DNA of 64,000 bases from Sphingomonas taxi (GTDB lineage: Bacteria > Pseudomonadota > Alphaproteobacteria > Sphingomonadales > Sphingomonadaceae): contig QFMX01000001.1 of NCBI GenBank assembly GCA_003240625.1, positions 124,001-188,000 on the forward strand, written 5' to 3'. Numbering within the stretch: position 1 is the stretch's first letter; the number at the start of each line of letters is the position of its first letter. The notes under the pieces are model-generated. The model was not told the DNA's origin, ran no database searches, and saw only the letters and a program-made list of their open reading frames with translations. The position numbers and the translations under genes are program-made. This document shows positions 8,417-16,646 of this stretch, in pieces.

Positions 8417-8695
8417 ATGAGCCATGTCGAAAAAGAGAAAAAGAAGCTGCTCAACCGGCTCAAGCGGCTGAAAGGACAGATCGAGGCGCTCGAACGCGCG
8501 ATCGAGGAAGACCGCGAGTGCGCGCGGGTCCTGCAGCAAGCCACCTCGTGTCGCGGCGCGCTCGACGGGTTCATCGCCGAGGTGATCGAGGATCATATCC
8601 GCGAGCACATGATCGATCCCGCGACCGCGCGCGACGACCCCCGCACCGTCGCAGCCGAGGAACTGGTCGAGATCGTCCACGCGTACCTCACCTGA
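8417..8695 (+). CDS. CsoR/RcnR/FrmR-family metal- or formaldehyde-responsive repressor
   Basis: A 92-residue all-helical DUF156 repressor. The ligand positions match the RcnR set: H3 (MSHVEK), C35 (DRECARVLQQ), H60 and H64 (EDHIREHM). These four residues coordinate Ni or Co in E. coli RcnR; FrmR keeps C35 and H60 but not the H64 equivalent. An additional C45 (TSCRGALDGF) is present. A matching operator lies just upstream. No rcnA-type exporter or formaldehyde dehydrogenase is adjacent, so the regulated target other than itself is not visible. Binding of Ni/Co rather than Cu or formaldehyde is inferred from the residues only. Confidence 0.85.
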   Translation: MSHVEKEKKKLLNRLKRLKGQIEALERAIEEDRECARVLQQATSCRGALDGFIAEVIEDHIREHMIDPATARDDPRTVAAEELVEIVHAYLT

Positions 8696-8710
8696 TCGCC
8701 GGCGCGGCGT

Positions 8711-9943
8711 CTATGCGGCGAACTCCTCGGGCAGGTAGCGATCGGCGACAATCTCGAACCGATCGCCGTCGACCATTACCTGCGGACTGAGCGCGCGGCA
8801 GTTATAGGTCGACGCCATCGCCGCGCCATACGCACCGGTGGCGTGCAGCACCGCGAGGTCCCCGCGGCGGACACGGTCGATGTCGCGCGCTACCGCGAAC
8901 ACGTCGCCGCTTTCGCAGACCGGCCCGGCGATCGTCGCGACCATCCGCTCGCCGTCCGGCATGACCGCTTCGAAGCGGTGAAAGGCATCGTACAGCGCCG
9001 GCCGCGCGAGGTCGTTCATCGCCGCATCGACGATCACGAACGGATGGTCGGCACCCGGCTTCACCCAGATCACCCGCGTCAGCAGCACGCCAGCAAGCCC
9101 TGCGACCACCCGCCCCGGCTCGAACGTGAGTTCGACATCCCAGTCGCGCGTGACCCGCGCGACCATCGCGGCATAGGCGTCGAGCGTCGGAACGACGTCG
9201 TCGGCGTGGTAGGGAATGCCGAGGCCACCGCCGAGATCGACGCGGCCGACGACATGGCCGCGCGCGCGCAAGTCCTCCACTAAGCGGCCGATCCGACCAT
9301 AGGCCTCCTCCAGCGGCGCAAGATCGCGCAGCTGGCTGCCGATGTGCAGCGCGACCCCGACCAGGTCGAGACCCTCGAGCCGCGACAGGCGATCGTACAT
9401 CGCGGGCACGTCGGCGATCGGCACCCCGAACTTGTTGCCGCGCCGCCCCGTCGAGATCTTGGCATGCGTGCCGCCGTCGACGTCAGGATTGGCGCGCAGC
9501 ACCGCCGTCGCCCGCCTGCCCTGCGCATGGGCCAGCGCGGCGAGCACCTGTCCCTCCTCCTCCAGTTCGAGGTTGAACTGACCGACGCCGGCAGCGAGCG
9601 CGTCGGCGAGTTCGCGATCGGTCTTGCCGACGCCCGAAAAGACGATGTCCGATGCCGCGATCCCCGCGTCGAGCGCGCGCCGCATCTCGCCGCCCGAAAC
9701 GATGTCGGCGCCGAACCCGCACTCCGCCAGCAGGTGCAGCACCGCGCGGTTCGGGTTCGCCTTGACGGCAAACGCGACGCGCACGCGTGGCAGGATCGAC
9801 AGCGCCGATCTGAACCGCTGCGCCGCATCGCGCAGCGCGGCGGCGGAATAGACGTGGACGGGTGTCCCCACCGCCTCGGCGATGGCGGGCAGCGGTACGG
9901 CTTCGGCGCACAGGACGCCGTCCCGCGGACTGAAATAGGTCAT
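8711..9943 (-). CDS. lysA: Diaminopimelate decarboxylase
   Basis: PLP-dependent fold-III decarboxylase of 410 residues. It converts meso-diaminopimelate to L-lysine, the last step of lysine synthesis. Family motifs are complete: FAVKANPNRAVL with the PLP lysine K61, LHIGSQLRDL, the phosphate-binding VDLGGGLGIPYH, FEPGRVVAG, and CESGDVFA contributed across the dimer. The start MTYFSPRDGVL at 9943 fits the normal family length; the frame stays open upstream through the small genes but has no family sequence there. It is the last gene of a four-gene minus-strand run and converges with the RcnR-like gene, with only 15 bases between the stops. Confidence 0.95.
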   Translation of the reverse strand: MTYFSPRDGVLCAEAVPLPAIAEAVGTPVHVYSAAALRDAAQRFRSALSILPRVRVAFAVKANPNRAVLHLLAECGFGADIVSGGEMRRALDAGIAASDIVFSGVGKTDRELADALAAGVGQFNLELEEEGQVLAALAHAQGRRATAVLRANPDVDGGTHAKISTGRRGNKFGVPIADVPAMYDRLSRLEGLDLVGVALHIGSQLRDLAPLEEAYGRIGRLVEDLRARGHVVGRVDLGGGLGIPYHADDVVPTLDAYAAMVARVTRDWDVELTFEPGRVVAGLAGVLLTRVIWVKPGADHPFVIVDAAMNDLARPALYDAFHRFEAVMPDGERMVATIAGPVCESGDVFAVARDIDRVRRGDLAVLHATGAYGAAMASTYNCRALSPQVMVDGDRFEIVADRYLPEEFAA

Positions 9944-9960
9944 GGGTGATCGGTGTCCGG

Positions 9961-10227
9961 TTATCGGGAATGCGGCGGGTCGGGCCGCCGGCGGGTACGA
10001 CGAAGTCGCACGGCGTGGATCGCTTGCGCGGTATGCCCGTGACCATGACGTTCGGCGCGCAGCACCACCGCCACGCGCTTGCCGTTGATCATCAGCGTCA
10101 GGCCCAGCAGCGCGATCGGAAACACAAGCATCGCCTGCGCCGACCCGTTCATCGCCGCGGCCACCCCGCAGGCCCCGACGGCGAGTACCAGGCCGATCCC
10201 GCGCCAGAGCATATCGCGCCGGGTCAT
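9961..10227 (-). CDS. Small membrane protein with two predicted helices
   Basis: An 88-residue protein. After MTRRDMLWRG come two hydrophobic segments, about residues 9-26 and 30-47 (MLVFPIALLGLTLMING), and then a basic His/Arg-rich tail (about residues 48-88). The ATG overlaps the stop of the upstream methyltransferase-like gene by four bases, and lysA starts 18 bases after its stop. The position before lysA resembles that of small envelope proteins in other bacteria, but there is no lipobox here. Function unknown. Confidence 0.6.
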   Translation of the reverse strand: MTRRDMLWRGIGLVLAVGACGVAAAMNGSAQAMLVFPIALLGLTLMINGKRVAVVLRAERHGHGHTAQAIHAVRLRRTRRRPDPPHSR

Positions 10228-10739
10228 GCGGCGATTCCTCGAACATGGCAGGCGGCATCATCGGCGATCACGATCCGCCCAGCGTTTCGGAGGGCACGCG
10301 CCGCCTCCGGGCGACGGTCTCGCGCAAGGTCGTGGCAGACCACGATATCGGCCGGCAGGTCCTGCTCGTCGCGCAGGGCCACGGCCATGTCGGCGACCTC
10401 GAAGTCCACGCCGATCGCCGGGTCGATGACGCGGTGCGCCGCCAAACGCGCCCGCCCGATCAACAGCGGCGATCGGTCGATGCCGCGTCCCTCGATCGCG
10501 GTGAAACCAAGCCGCCTCGCCTCCGCCAAGGCCTGCAGCAACAGCGTCCCAGCACCACATTCGGCATCGACGATGCGCACTGCGTGCCGGCCATTCGTCC
10601 GCAGCGCCGCCAGGGCCGCCTCGATCCGGGGCCAGCGCGGGTCATGGGCGGCGGCCTTCGACACGTGCCGGAACGGGCACGTTGATGTGACTCCGCCGAT
10701 CGCCGTGCGCAACCGGACGGGAAGAGCATGTACGTTCAT
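10224..10739 (-). CDS. Class I SAM-dependent methyltransferase-like protein
   Basis: A 171-residue protein with a Rossmann-type motif I (VRIVDAECGAGTLLLQAL), an acidic residue at the next strand (GRGIDRSP), and DFEVADMAVAL then DLPADIVVCHDLA as later motifs. This suggests a small-molecule or small-protein methyltransferase. The N-terminal region (VTSTCPFRHVSKAAAHDPRW) does not resemble a known subfamily. It overlaps the downstream two-helix gene (ATGA) and follows the DUF2188-like gene by 12 bases, so it is part of the lysA transcript. The substrate is unknown, and a non-catalytic SAM-binding role is possible. Confidence 0.65.
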   Translation of the reverse strand: MNVHALPVRLRTAIGGVTSTCPFRHVSKAAAHDPRWPRIEAALAALRTNGRHAVRIVDAECGAGTLLLQALAEARRLGFTAIEGRGIDRSPLLIGRARLAAHRVIDPAIGVDFEVADMAVALRDEQDLPADIVVCHDLARDRRPEAARALRNAGRIVIADDAACHVRGIAA

Positions 10740-10751
10740 TCCATCCCTCCG

Positions 10752-11015
10752 TCAGGCCGCCCGCGGCAGCGCACGCTCGTCGCGACCGACCGGAGCAAAG
10801 GAGACGAGCGGCGTCAGCGGCAGTGCGGCAATCTCGACGCTCGCATGGTAAATATCCCGCTCGGCCTGCGCATAGCCCATCGCGGCGCCGTACGAGATGA
10901 AGCGGCCTTCGAGGTTGCGCCTGCTGTCCTGGACCAGCCAATGGCCTGCGCGATCCTGGCCGACATAGATGACGAGCCCGGTAGGATCGGGCTCCGATAT
11001 GGGTTCAGACGACAT
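10752..11015 (-). CDS. Small DUF2188-like protein
   Basis: An 87-residue soluble protein: MSSEPISEPDPTG, then a compact beta-beta-alpha section (VIYVGQDRAGHWLVQDSRRN, FISYGAAMGYAQAERDIY). This resembles DUF2188 proteins, in which a W-x-V strand is followed by a helix that begins with a conserved small residue. I chose the start at 11015; the frame also allows a longer Arg-rich start at 11123 that looks non-coding. It is the first gene of the run leading to lysA. No function is known. Confidence 0.5.
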   Translation of the reverse strand: MSSEPISEPDPTGLVIYVGQDRAGHWLVQDSRRNLEGRFISYGAAMGYAQAERDIYHASVEIAALPLTPLVSFAPVGRDERALPRAA

Positions 11016-11180
11016 TTCGCCTACGTGCCTTTCGTATCGCGAGCGTCCTGCCCGCTCCCGATAATTACGGGTCACGGCATAGCGCTTCGAGATCGATCCC
11101 GGCCGATCGCATAGTGCGCGCATAGTGTTGCGCTCGGTTCGCCGCGTTCCAGCCCCTCAGGTGCTACGGAATGACGAGAG

Positions 11181-13280
11181 TCAGACCGGCTGAAACGTCC
11201 CGAACGGATCGCTGCACGTCAATCGGCCGGGGGCGTCGATACGCCCCGATACCCGCCGCAGATAGTTCGGCACTTTCGCTGCAACGACCGTGATGTCGTA
11301 CCACCCATAGCTCTTGCCCAGCGGCCAGCTACGCTCCGCTTCGGTCAGCGGCGTCACCAAGGTCGTCGCGCCGATGCGTTCGGTCCGCGCGATCAGCTCG
11401 TGCGTGCGGTGCCCGGCGGGAAGGCGCAACGCCATCTCGGTCGCGGTCGCGCGCCAGACCAGCCCGGACAACGGCGCCGGGTCGTCCCGGTGACCCATGA
11501 AATGTCGATGAAACCCGTTCGGACCGAGCACCCAGAGATCGTAACGACCTTCGTGATCGAACGGCCAGCGCCCATCCAACGCGCGTCCGGGCTCGACGGT
11601 GAAGCGGCGAGGCGCTTGCGCCAGGTCGGTCCGGTCGTAGATGTGAAATACCGCCGCTTGCTCGCCTTCCGCAGCAAAACGTAGATGGATTGCGCCATCG
11701 GCGATCGTCTCGCCGACGGTCAACGCATACGGTAGCGGGCGGGCACGACGTATCCCGGGCTCCTGCCATGGAAGTGATGAACCGACCGGCGCCTGCGGGC
11801 TCACCTGCTTAGGAATCGCCGCAGCCCGGACGGCATCCGCGTGCGGATCGGGCATGGCGGCGAACGGCGCAGGGTCGGCAGCGGTGAAGTCGAACGCGGA
11901 GGTCAGGTCGCCGCAGACCGCGCGACGCCACGGCGCGATGTTGGGCTCGTGGAAGTCGAAGCGGCGTTCGAGGAAGCGGATCACCGAGGTGTGATCGAAC
12001 ACCTGCGAATTGACCCACCCGCCGCGGCTCCACGGCGACACGACATACATCGGCACGCGCGGGCCCAGCCCATACGCCCGCCCACGATACGCCGGCAGAT
12101 CGAGCGCGGCATCGCCCTTGCTCGGGTTAGCGTGATAACTGCCCTCAAGATCAACGGTCGAGCCACCGAGGACCGTGCCGTCTGCCGCGTGCGACGGCGG
12201 TGCGGGTGGCGGAACGTGATCGAAGAACCCGTCATTCTCGTCGAACATGACCAGCAACGCGGTCCGCGCCCAGACCTTCGGATCCGCGGTCAGCGCGTCG
12301 AGCACCTCGGCGGTATAGGCCGCGCCTTGCGCAGGACTCGACGGGCCGGGATGCTCGGAGCCCTTTGCCGTGGCGATCACGTACGACACTTGTGGCAGTC
12401 GCCCGGCGAGCACGTCGGCGCGCAATACGTCGAGTCCCCGGGTCGTCAACGCGCGCTCGCGCAACGCCAGGTCCCCGCCACCCCGGTGCGCGTCGCGGAA
12501 CGCTGCGAACCCGACGAGCGGGTTGTCGGTGAAATTATCCGCCATGTCCTGGTAGATGCGCCAGTCGATGCCCTTCGCCTGCAATCGCTCGACCACCGTC
12601 GTCCAGCGGTACGGTTCGGGGTTGCCGCCATCCCCGGGAAAGCTGTCGTGCGAATTGCCGATCGCCGGACCACCCAGCGTGCCGCCGGGATCGTTGGTGC
12701 CGCTCCACAGGAACAGGCGATTGGTGTTGGTGCCGGTCTGGACCGAGCAATGATATGCATCGCAGACCGTGAACGCCTCGGCGAGCGCGAACTGGAACGG
12801 GATGTCCTCGCGCCGGTAATAGCCCATCGCGCGTTGGCTCTTCGCCTCGGGCCAGTGCGCCATCCGCCCCTCGTCCCAGCCGCGCTGCGCATCGGGCCAG
12901 CTGTGCGGCGTGCCCTCCATCCGCATCAGGTCGAAATTCGTGCGCGTCGCAAGATGGAACGGCGACACGGTGCGCGCGCCATCCGGGGCCGTCCGGTCGC
13001 GCTGATACCAGACCGGTGCCGGCTTCGTCGCATCGGACTCCGCGGGAACGGGGATCGGCAAGCGGTCGGCAAACCCGCGAACGCCGCGCAGCGACCCGAA
13101 ATAATGATCGAAGCCGCGATTTTCCTGCATCAGGATGACGACGTGCTCGACATCCATGATCGACCTGGTCTTCACGTCGGGCGCGATTGCCGCCGCCCGC
13201 GCGATCGCCGCGGGAAACGCGGACAGCGCGGCCCCGGTAAGGCTGGCACCTAGCAGCGAACGGCGGGAAACGTCAGTCAT
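11181..13280 (-). CDS. Phosphocholine-specific (non-hemolytic type) phospholipase C, Tat-exported
   Basis: A 699-residue enzyme that cleaves phosphatidylcholine-type lipids to diacylglycerol and a phospho-headgroup. It begins with a Tat leader (MTDVSRRSLLGASLTGAAL). The catalytic phosphoesterase domain follows with HVVILMQENRGFDHYFGSLR at about residue 46, FDENDGFFDHVPPP near the middle, and SPWSRGGWVNSQVFDHTSV. The C-terminal 190 residues contain the two small domains found in this family (PLPYALTVGE..., HRTHELIARTERIG...). Length and order match PlcN/PlcH relatives. It is 62 bases downstream of a TBDR, on the same strand and probably co-transcribed from a promoter with a PHO-box-like repeat, which suggests use of phospholipid phosphate. 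Confidence 0.92.
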   Translation of the reverse strand: MTDVSRRSLLGASLTGAALSAFPAAIARAAAIAPDVKTRSIMDVEHVVILMQENRGFDHYFGSLRGVRGFADRLPIPVPAESDATKPAPVWYQRDRTAPDGARTVSPFHLATRTNFDLMRMEGTPHSWPDAQRGWDEGRMAHWPEAKSQRAMGYYRREDIPFQFALAEAFTVCDAYHCSVQTGTNTNRLFLWSGTNDPGGTLGGPAIGNSHDSFPGDGGNPEPYRWTTVVERLQAKGIDWRIYQDMADNFTDNPLVGFAAFRDAHRGGGDLALRERALTTRGLDVLRADVLAGRLPQVSYVIATAKGSEHPGPSSPAQGAAYTAEVLDALTADPKVWARTALLVMFDENDGFFDHVPPPAPPSHAADGTVLGGSTVDLEGSYHANPSKGDAALDLPAYRGRAYGLGPRVPMYVVSPWSRGGWVNSQVFDHTSVIRFLERRFDFHEPNIAPWRRAVCGDLTSAFDFTAADPAPFAAMPDPHADAVRAAAIPKQVSPQAPVGSSLPWQEPGIRRARPLPYALTVGETIADGAIHLRFAAEGEQAAVFHIYDRTDLAQAPRRFTVEPGRALDGRWPFDHEGRYDLWVLGPNGFHRHFMGHRDDPAPLSGLVWRATATEMALRLPAGHRTHELIARTERIGATTLVTPLTEAERSWPLGKSYGWYDITVVAAKVPNYLRRVSGRIDAPGRLTCSDPFGTFQPV

Positions 13281-13342
13281 CCGGGCAATCCAAAGGTAGA
13301 AGGCATGGTCCGCAAACGCCGACGAACCATGCCCATTTCAGA

Positions 13343-15718
13343 TCAGAAGTCGAGCGACAGCGACGCGGTCACGGTCCGCGGCGTGCCGAGGAACGCCGAG
13401 CCGCCATCGGCACTCGACAGATAGCGTTCGTCGGTCAGGTTGGTCGCTTGCACCGTGAACGACACGCCCTTGAGCTGCTCGCTCACCGCCTCCAGATCGG
13501 CGCCGACATAGCCGCTCACCAGCGTGAAGCTCCCGGCCTGCGCCTTGCCCTGCGTGTCGATATTGCGGTCGCCGACGAACTTGGTGGCGACGCCCGCCTT
13601 GAAGAACGACTTCTTATAGTCCGCCGACACCACCCACATCGTACGCGGCGAATTGATCACCTGCTGCCCCGGCGTCACGCCGACATCGGCATCCTGTGCG
13701 GCGTCGCCGGTGCCGATATACGTCGCATGGTTGTAGGTGAAGCTGCCCGACAGGGTCAGCGGCGGCAGCACGCGGTAGGCGAGCGCCGCCTCGATGCCGC
13801 GGCTCTTCACCCCGCCGACGTTCAGATAAACGCTGTCCTGCTGTTCGAGATAGTCGATCCCGGTGACGAGATTCGACGAGATCGAGACGATCTGGTTCTT
13901 GAACTTGATGTCGTAGCCGGTCAGCGACGCCTGGACGCGCCCGGTATTGTAGCGTGCGCCGATCTCGATGTTGTTCGCGGTTTCCGGCCGCAGGTTGCGG
14001 ATCGTCTCGGGCGGCTGACCGAGCGGACCGTTGCCGATCGCGGCGAAGTTCTGCGAATAGCCGGCGAACAGCTCCATGCCCTGCAGCGGCGTCACATAGG
14101 TCAGACCGGCGTTGATCAGCGGATCGGAATGCGACTGGATCGACGTCGCGCTCAGGTCGCCGAGCAGTTCGGTGCGGCTCTGGTCGAGGAAGAACTGCTT
14201 GACGCCGAGCCGTGCGGTGACCGGGCCATAGGTCACCGCGTCCTCGGCATAATACATCACCTCGTCGAGCCCATAGTCGGTGCTGAACTGCACGTAGTAC
14301 GGCGTGCCGTCATAGGCCGGCCCGACGCGCGCGTTGGTCACCTTGTGCCAGTCGCGAAGTTGGTTGGCGCGGCTGTGCTCGAACCAGAATCCGGCGCGGA
14401 ACTGGTTCTGCACCACGCCGAAATCATGCTGCCAGTCGACGTCGCTGGTAAAGCCCATGCGGTCGTTCTTGTAGTGGGTGTGGCGGTACGACATGACCGG
14501 CGTCGCGTCGGACGCGTAGCAGGCCGGCGAATATTCCGCAGGTACGCCGCTGGTGCCGACGCAGCCCGCGGTCATCGTCGCGGCCGCACCGGTGGGCGTG
14601 ACGAAGTAGATCTTGCCGACCGCGTCGCTGCCGCGCACCGTCGGGCCGCCTACAAATTCGCTTTCCGGATTGCCGGTGCCGTCATCGCGGACATCCACCA
14701 GATAGGGCGGCGCGAAATCGCCGCGGCCGCGCATCCGGTGATAATAGCCCGCCACCTGCAGCTTCACTTCGCCGATTTCGGTACGCGCCTTCAGATACCC
14801 GAACAGGTTCTTCCGCAGCGCGCGCGACGTCGAGCGATAGGCCTGGTCGATATACGGCAAGCCGGTCCAGCTGTCGGTATAGGCGTCATGGTTCGGGTCG
14901 TTCGCGAACTGCGCCGGCGACACCGATCCGAACTCCGACTCGTCGGCATCGTCGTACGACACGAAGCCGGTCAGATCGACCGTACCGACACGACTGAGCA
15001 CCTTCGCGTCCAGATGGTCCCGCCGCGTCTTGCCCGATCCGCCGATCCAGTCGCGGACGCGCGAGGTCGACGCGCTGACATAGGCGGTCGTATTCGGTGC
15101 GATCGTGCCGGTATCGCCGCGCACGTAGAATTTGCGCGCGCCGAAATCGCCGCCCGCTGCGGTGAAGCGCAACCGGCTGTCCGCGGTCGGATCGGAGGTC
15201 ACGTAATCCAGCGTCGCGCCCAGCGCCTCGTTGGAGCGTGACGAGATGTCGGCGGTCCCCTGCGACACGTTGACGGTCTTCAGGTCGAGAACGTCGATAT
15301 ACCGGTTGGCGCGCGATCCGCCGCCATAGCCCGACCCGCCGTTCGGCAAGCCGTCGATCGTCGAGCCGATCTGCTGGCCACCGCCGCCGCCGCTGTTGAA
15401 GCCGCGGATGCTGATCGAGGTGGCCCAGTCGGACGAGCCGAACGCATCGCCCTCGCCCACGAACACGCCGGGCAATTCGCTGATGACATCGTTGACGCTG
15501 GACAGCGCGGACTGGCGCTCGATCATCGGCGCGGTCACGCGCGTGTTCGCAAATGCCGTGGATTGTCCCGTCACGACGATCTCGTCGCTGCGCGGCTGTT
15601 CCGCCTCGGCCGTCGGCGCCGCGGTCGGTATCGGGGCCGGCGTTTCCGTCGTCTGCGCATGTGCGTTCGTCGATGCCACGATCGCGAGGATCGCAGCCCC
15701 CATCATCCACTTGGTCAT
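13343..15718 (-). CDS. TonB-dependent receptor linked to phospholipase C
   Basis: A 791-residue outer membrane receptor. A Sec signal (MTKWMMGAAILAIVASTNAHA) is followed by the TonB box region DEIVVTGQS, a plug domain (SSVNDVISELPGVFVGEGD, ISIRGFNSGGGG) and a 22-strand barrel ending TVTASLSLDF. I chose the ATG at 15718 because it opens the signal peptide; an upstream in-frame start lacks a signal. Its substrate is likely a phosphorus-containing compound, since it is the first gene of a transcript with phospholipase C and its promoter contains a PHO-box-like repeat. Uptake of a siderophore is less likely because no Fur-like site was seen here. Confidence 0.9.
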   Translation of the reverse strand: MTKWMMGAAILAIVASTNAHAQTTETPAPIPTAAPTAEAEQPRSDEIVVTGQSTAFANTRVTAPMIERQSALSSVNDVISELPGVFVGEGDAFGSSDWATSISIRGFNSGGGGGQQIGSTIDGLPNGGSGYGGGSRANRYIDVLDLKTVNVSQGTADISSRSNEALGATLDYVTSDPTADSRLRFTAAGGDFGARKFYVRGDTGTIAPNTTAYVSASTSRVRDWIGGSGKTRRDHLDAKVLSRVGTVDLTGFVSYDDADESEFGSVSPAQFANDPNHDAYTDSWTGLPYIDQAYRSTSRALRKNLFGYLKARTEIGEVKLQVAGYYHRMRGRGDFAPPYLVDVRDDGTGNPESEFVGGPTVRGSDAVGKIYFVTPTGAAATMTAGCVGTSGVPAEYSPACYASDATPVMSYRHTHYKNDRMGFTSDVDWQHDFGVVQNQFRAGFWFEHSRANQLRDWHKVTNARVGPAYDGTPYYVQFSTDYGLDEVMYYAEDAVTYGPVTARLGVKQFFLDQSRTELLGDLSATSIQSHSDPLINAGLTYVTPLQGMELFAGYSQNFAAIGNGPLGQPPETIRNLRPETANNIEIGARYNTGRVQASLTGYDIKFKNQIVSISSNLVTGIDYLEQQDSVYLNVGGVKSRGIEAALAYRVLPPLTLSGSFTYNHATYIGTGDAAQDADVGVTPGQQVINSPRTMWVVSADYKKSFFKAGVATKFVGDRNIDTQGKAQAGSFTLVSGYVGADLEAVSEQLKGVSFTVQATNLTDERYLSSADGGSAFLGTPRTVTASLSLDF

Positions 15719-15784
15719 GTCGTCTTCCCCTGCCGCGGTCCGAATTTCGCCGGGCATCCCGTGCCGATGCCCTTGCAAGCGCGG

Positions 15785-15803
15785 TGTGACATGCCTGTGA
15801 CAT
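15785..15803 (-). promoter_or_regulatory. PHO-box-like direct repeat
   Basis: On the plus strand TGTGACAT occurs twice at an exact 11-base period (15785 and 15796). Read on the minus strand, towards the TBDR, this gives the core TGTCA twice with 11-base spacing, the pattern of PhoB sites (CTGTCAT, four bases, CTGTCAT). It lies 67-85 bases upstream of the TBDR start, in the region shared with the divergent DeoR gene. PhoB binding is inferred; a CRP-type TGTGA site is an alternative. Confidence 0.5.
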
Positions 15804-15881
15804 TATGTGGATATGATTGGTATTTTGTGGCTTGTGCAGGATGGGAGATGCGAAGAAACAGGCGCGACAGGAGAAGCCTTA

Positions 15882-16640
15882 GTGACGCAGTCGGATCGTA
15901 TCGCCAGTCTGGTCGCGTTGCTGGAAGCGCGAGGATCGTGTTCGATCACGATGCTCGCCGATCACTTCGCAGTGTCGGACGAGACGATCCGGCGCGACGT
16001 GCGCCAACTCGAGGCGAGCGGTCGCGCGTACAAGGTGCATGGCGGGGTCAAGCTTCCCGACAATCGGCTGGAGGCGCCGTACCGGCTGCGGATGCAGGCC
16101 CAGGCGGATGCAAAGCAGGCGATCGCGCGCCGTGCCGCAACGCTGATCGAGGACGGGATGACCGTGCTGATCGATTCGGGCACCACCTCGTGCTGGGTCG
16201 CACGCGCGCTCGCCGATCGGCGACGACTGACGATCGTCACGAACAACCTGGAGGTGGCAGGCGACATGCTCGGTCGCGACGGGATCCGCGTCTTCCTGGC
16301 CGGCGGCGCGGTCAACGTCGATTACCGCGCGACGTTCGACGCGGAGGCGATCCGGTATTCGCGCGGCTTCTCGCCCGACGCGACGATCCTGTCGATGGGC
16401 GCGATCGAGGCCAAGCGCGGCTTCATGGATTTCGAACCCGACGAGGCCGCCTACAAACGCGCGCTGCTCGATGGCGCGCGCCGAGTGATCGTCGTCGCCG
16501 ACGCGGAAAAGTTCGACCGCGCCGGCACCGTCCATGTCGCCGACTTCGCGCAAGTCCATGACCTCGTCACCGACCTGCCCGCGCCACCGGTGATCGCCGA
16601 TGCCGCCACCCGCGCCGGCGTCCGGCTCCACACCGTCTGA
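15882..16640 (+). CDS. DeoR-family transcriptional regulator
   Basis: A 252-residue regulator. A DeoR winged helix-turn-helix occupies residues 1-58 (ITMLADHFAVSDETIRRDV, KVHGGV), followed by the DeoRC sensor fold (residues 75-235) with LIDSGTTSCWVARAL, TNNLEVAGDM, FLAGGAV and VVADAEKFDR. DeoRC domains usually bind sugar or polyol phosphates, as in GlpR. I chose the GTG at 15882 because AGGAGAAG stands seven bases upstream; the longer ATG frame from 15807 has no ribosome site. It is divergent from the TBDR-phospholipase C transcript and convergent with the MFS gene (6 bases between stops), so a glycerophosphate-type signal is plausible but unproven. Confidence 0.88.
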   Translation: MTQSDRIASLVALLEARGSCSITMLADHFAVSDETIRRDVRQLEASGRAYKVHGGVKLPDNRLEAPYRLRMQAQADAKQAIARRAATLIEDGMTVLIDSGTTSCWVARALADRRRLTIVTNNLEVAGDMLGRDGIRVFLAGGAVNVDYRATFDAEAIRYSRGFSPDATILSMGAIEAKRGFMDFEPDEAAYKRALLDGARRVIVVADAEKFDRAGTVHVADFAQVHDLVTDLPAPPVIADAATRAGVRLHTV

Positions 16641-16646
16641 GCGCCC

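Noticed and set aside
8711..10261. A long frame that would extend lysA to about 516 residues
   Set aside because: The extra N-terminal part is another frame of the small upstream genes and has no decarboxylase features; MTYFSPRDG is the normal start.
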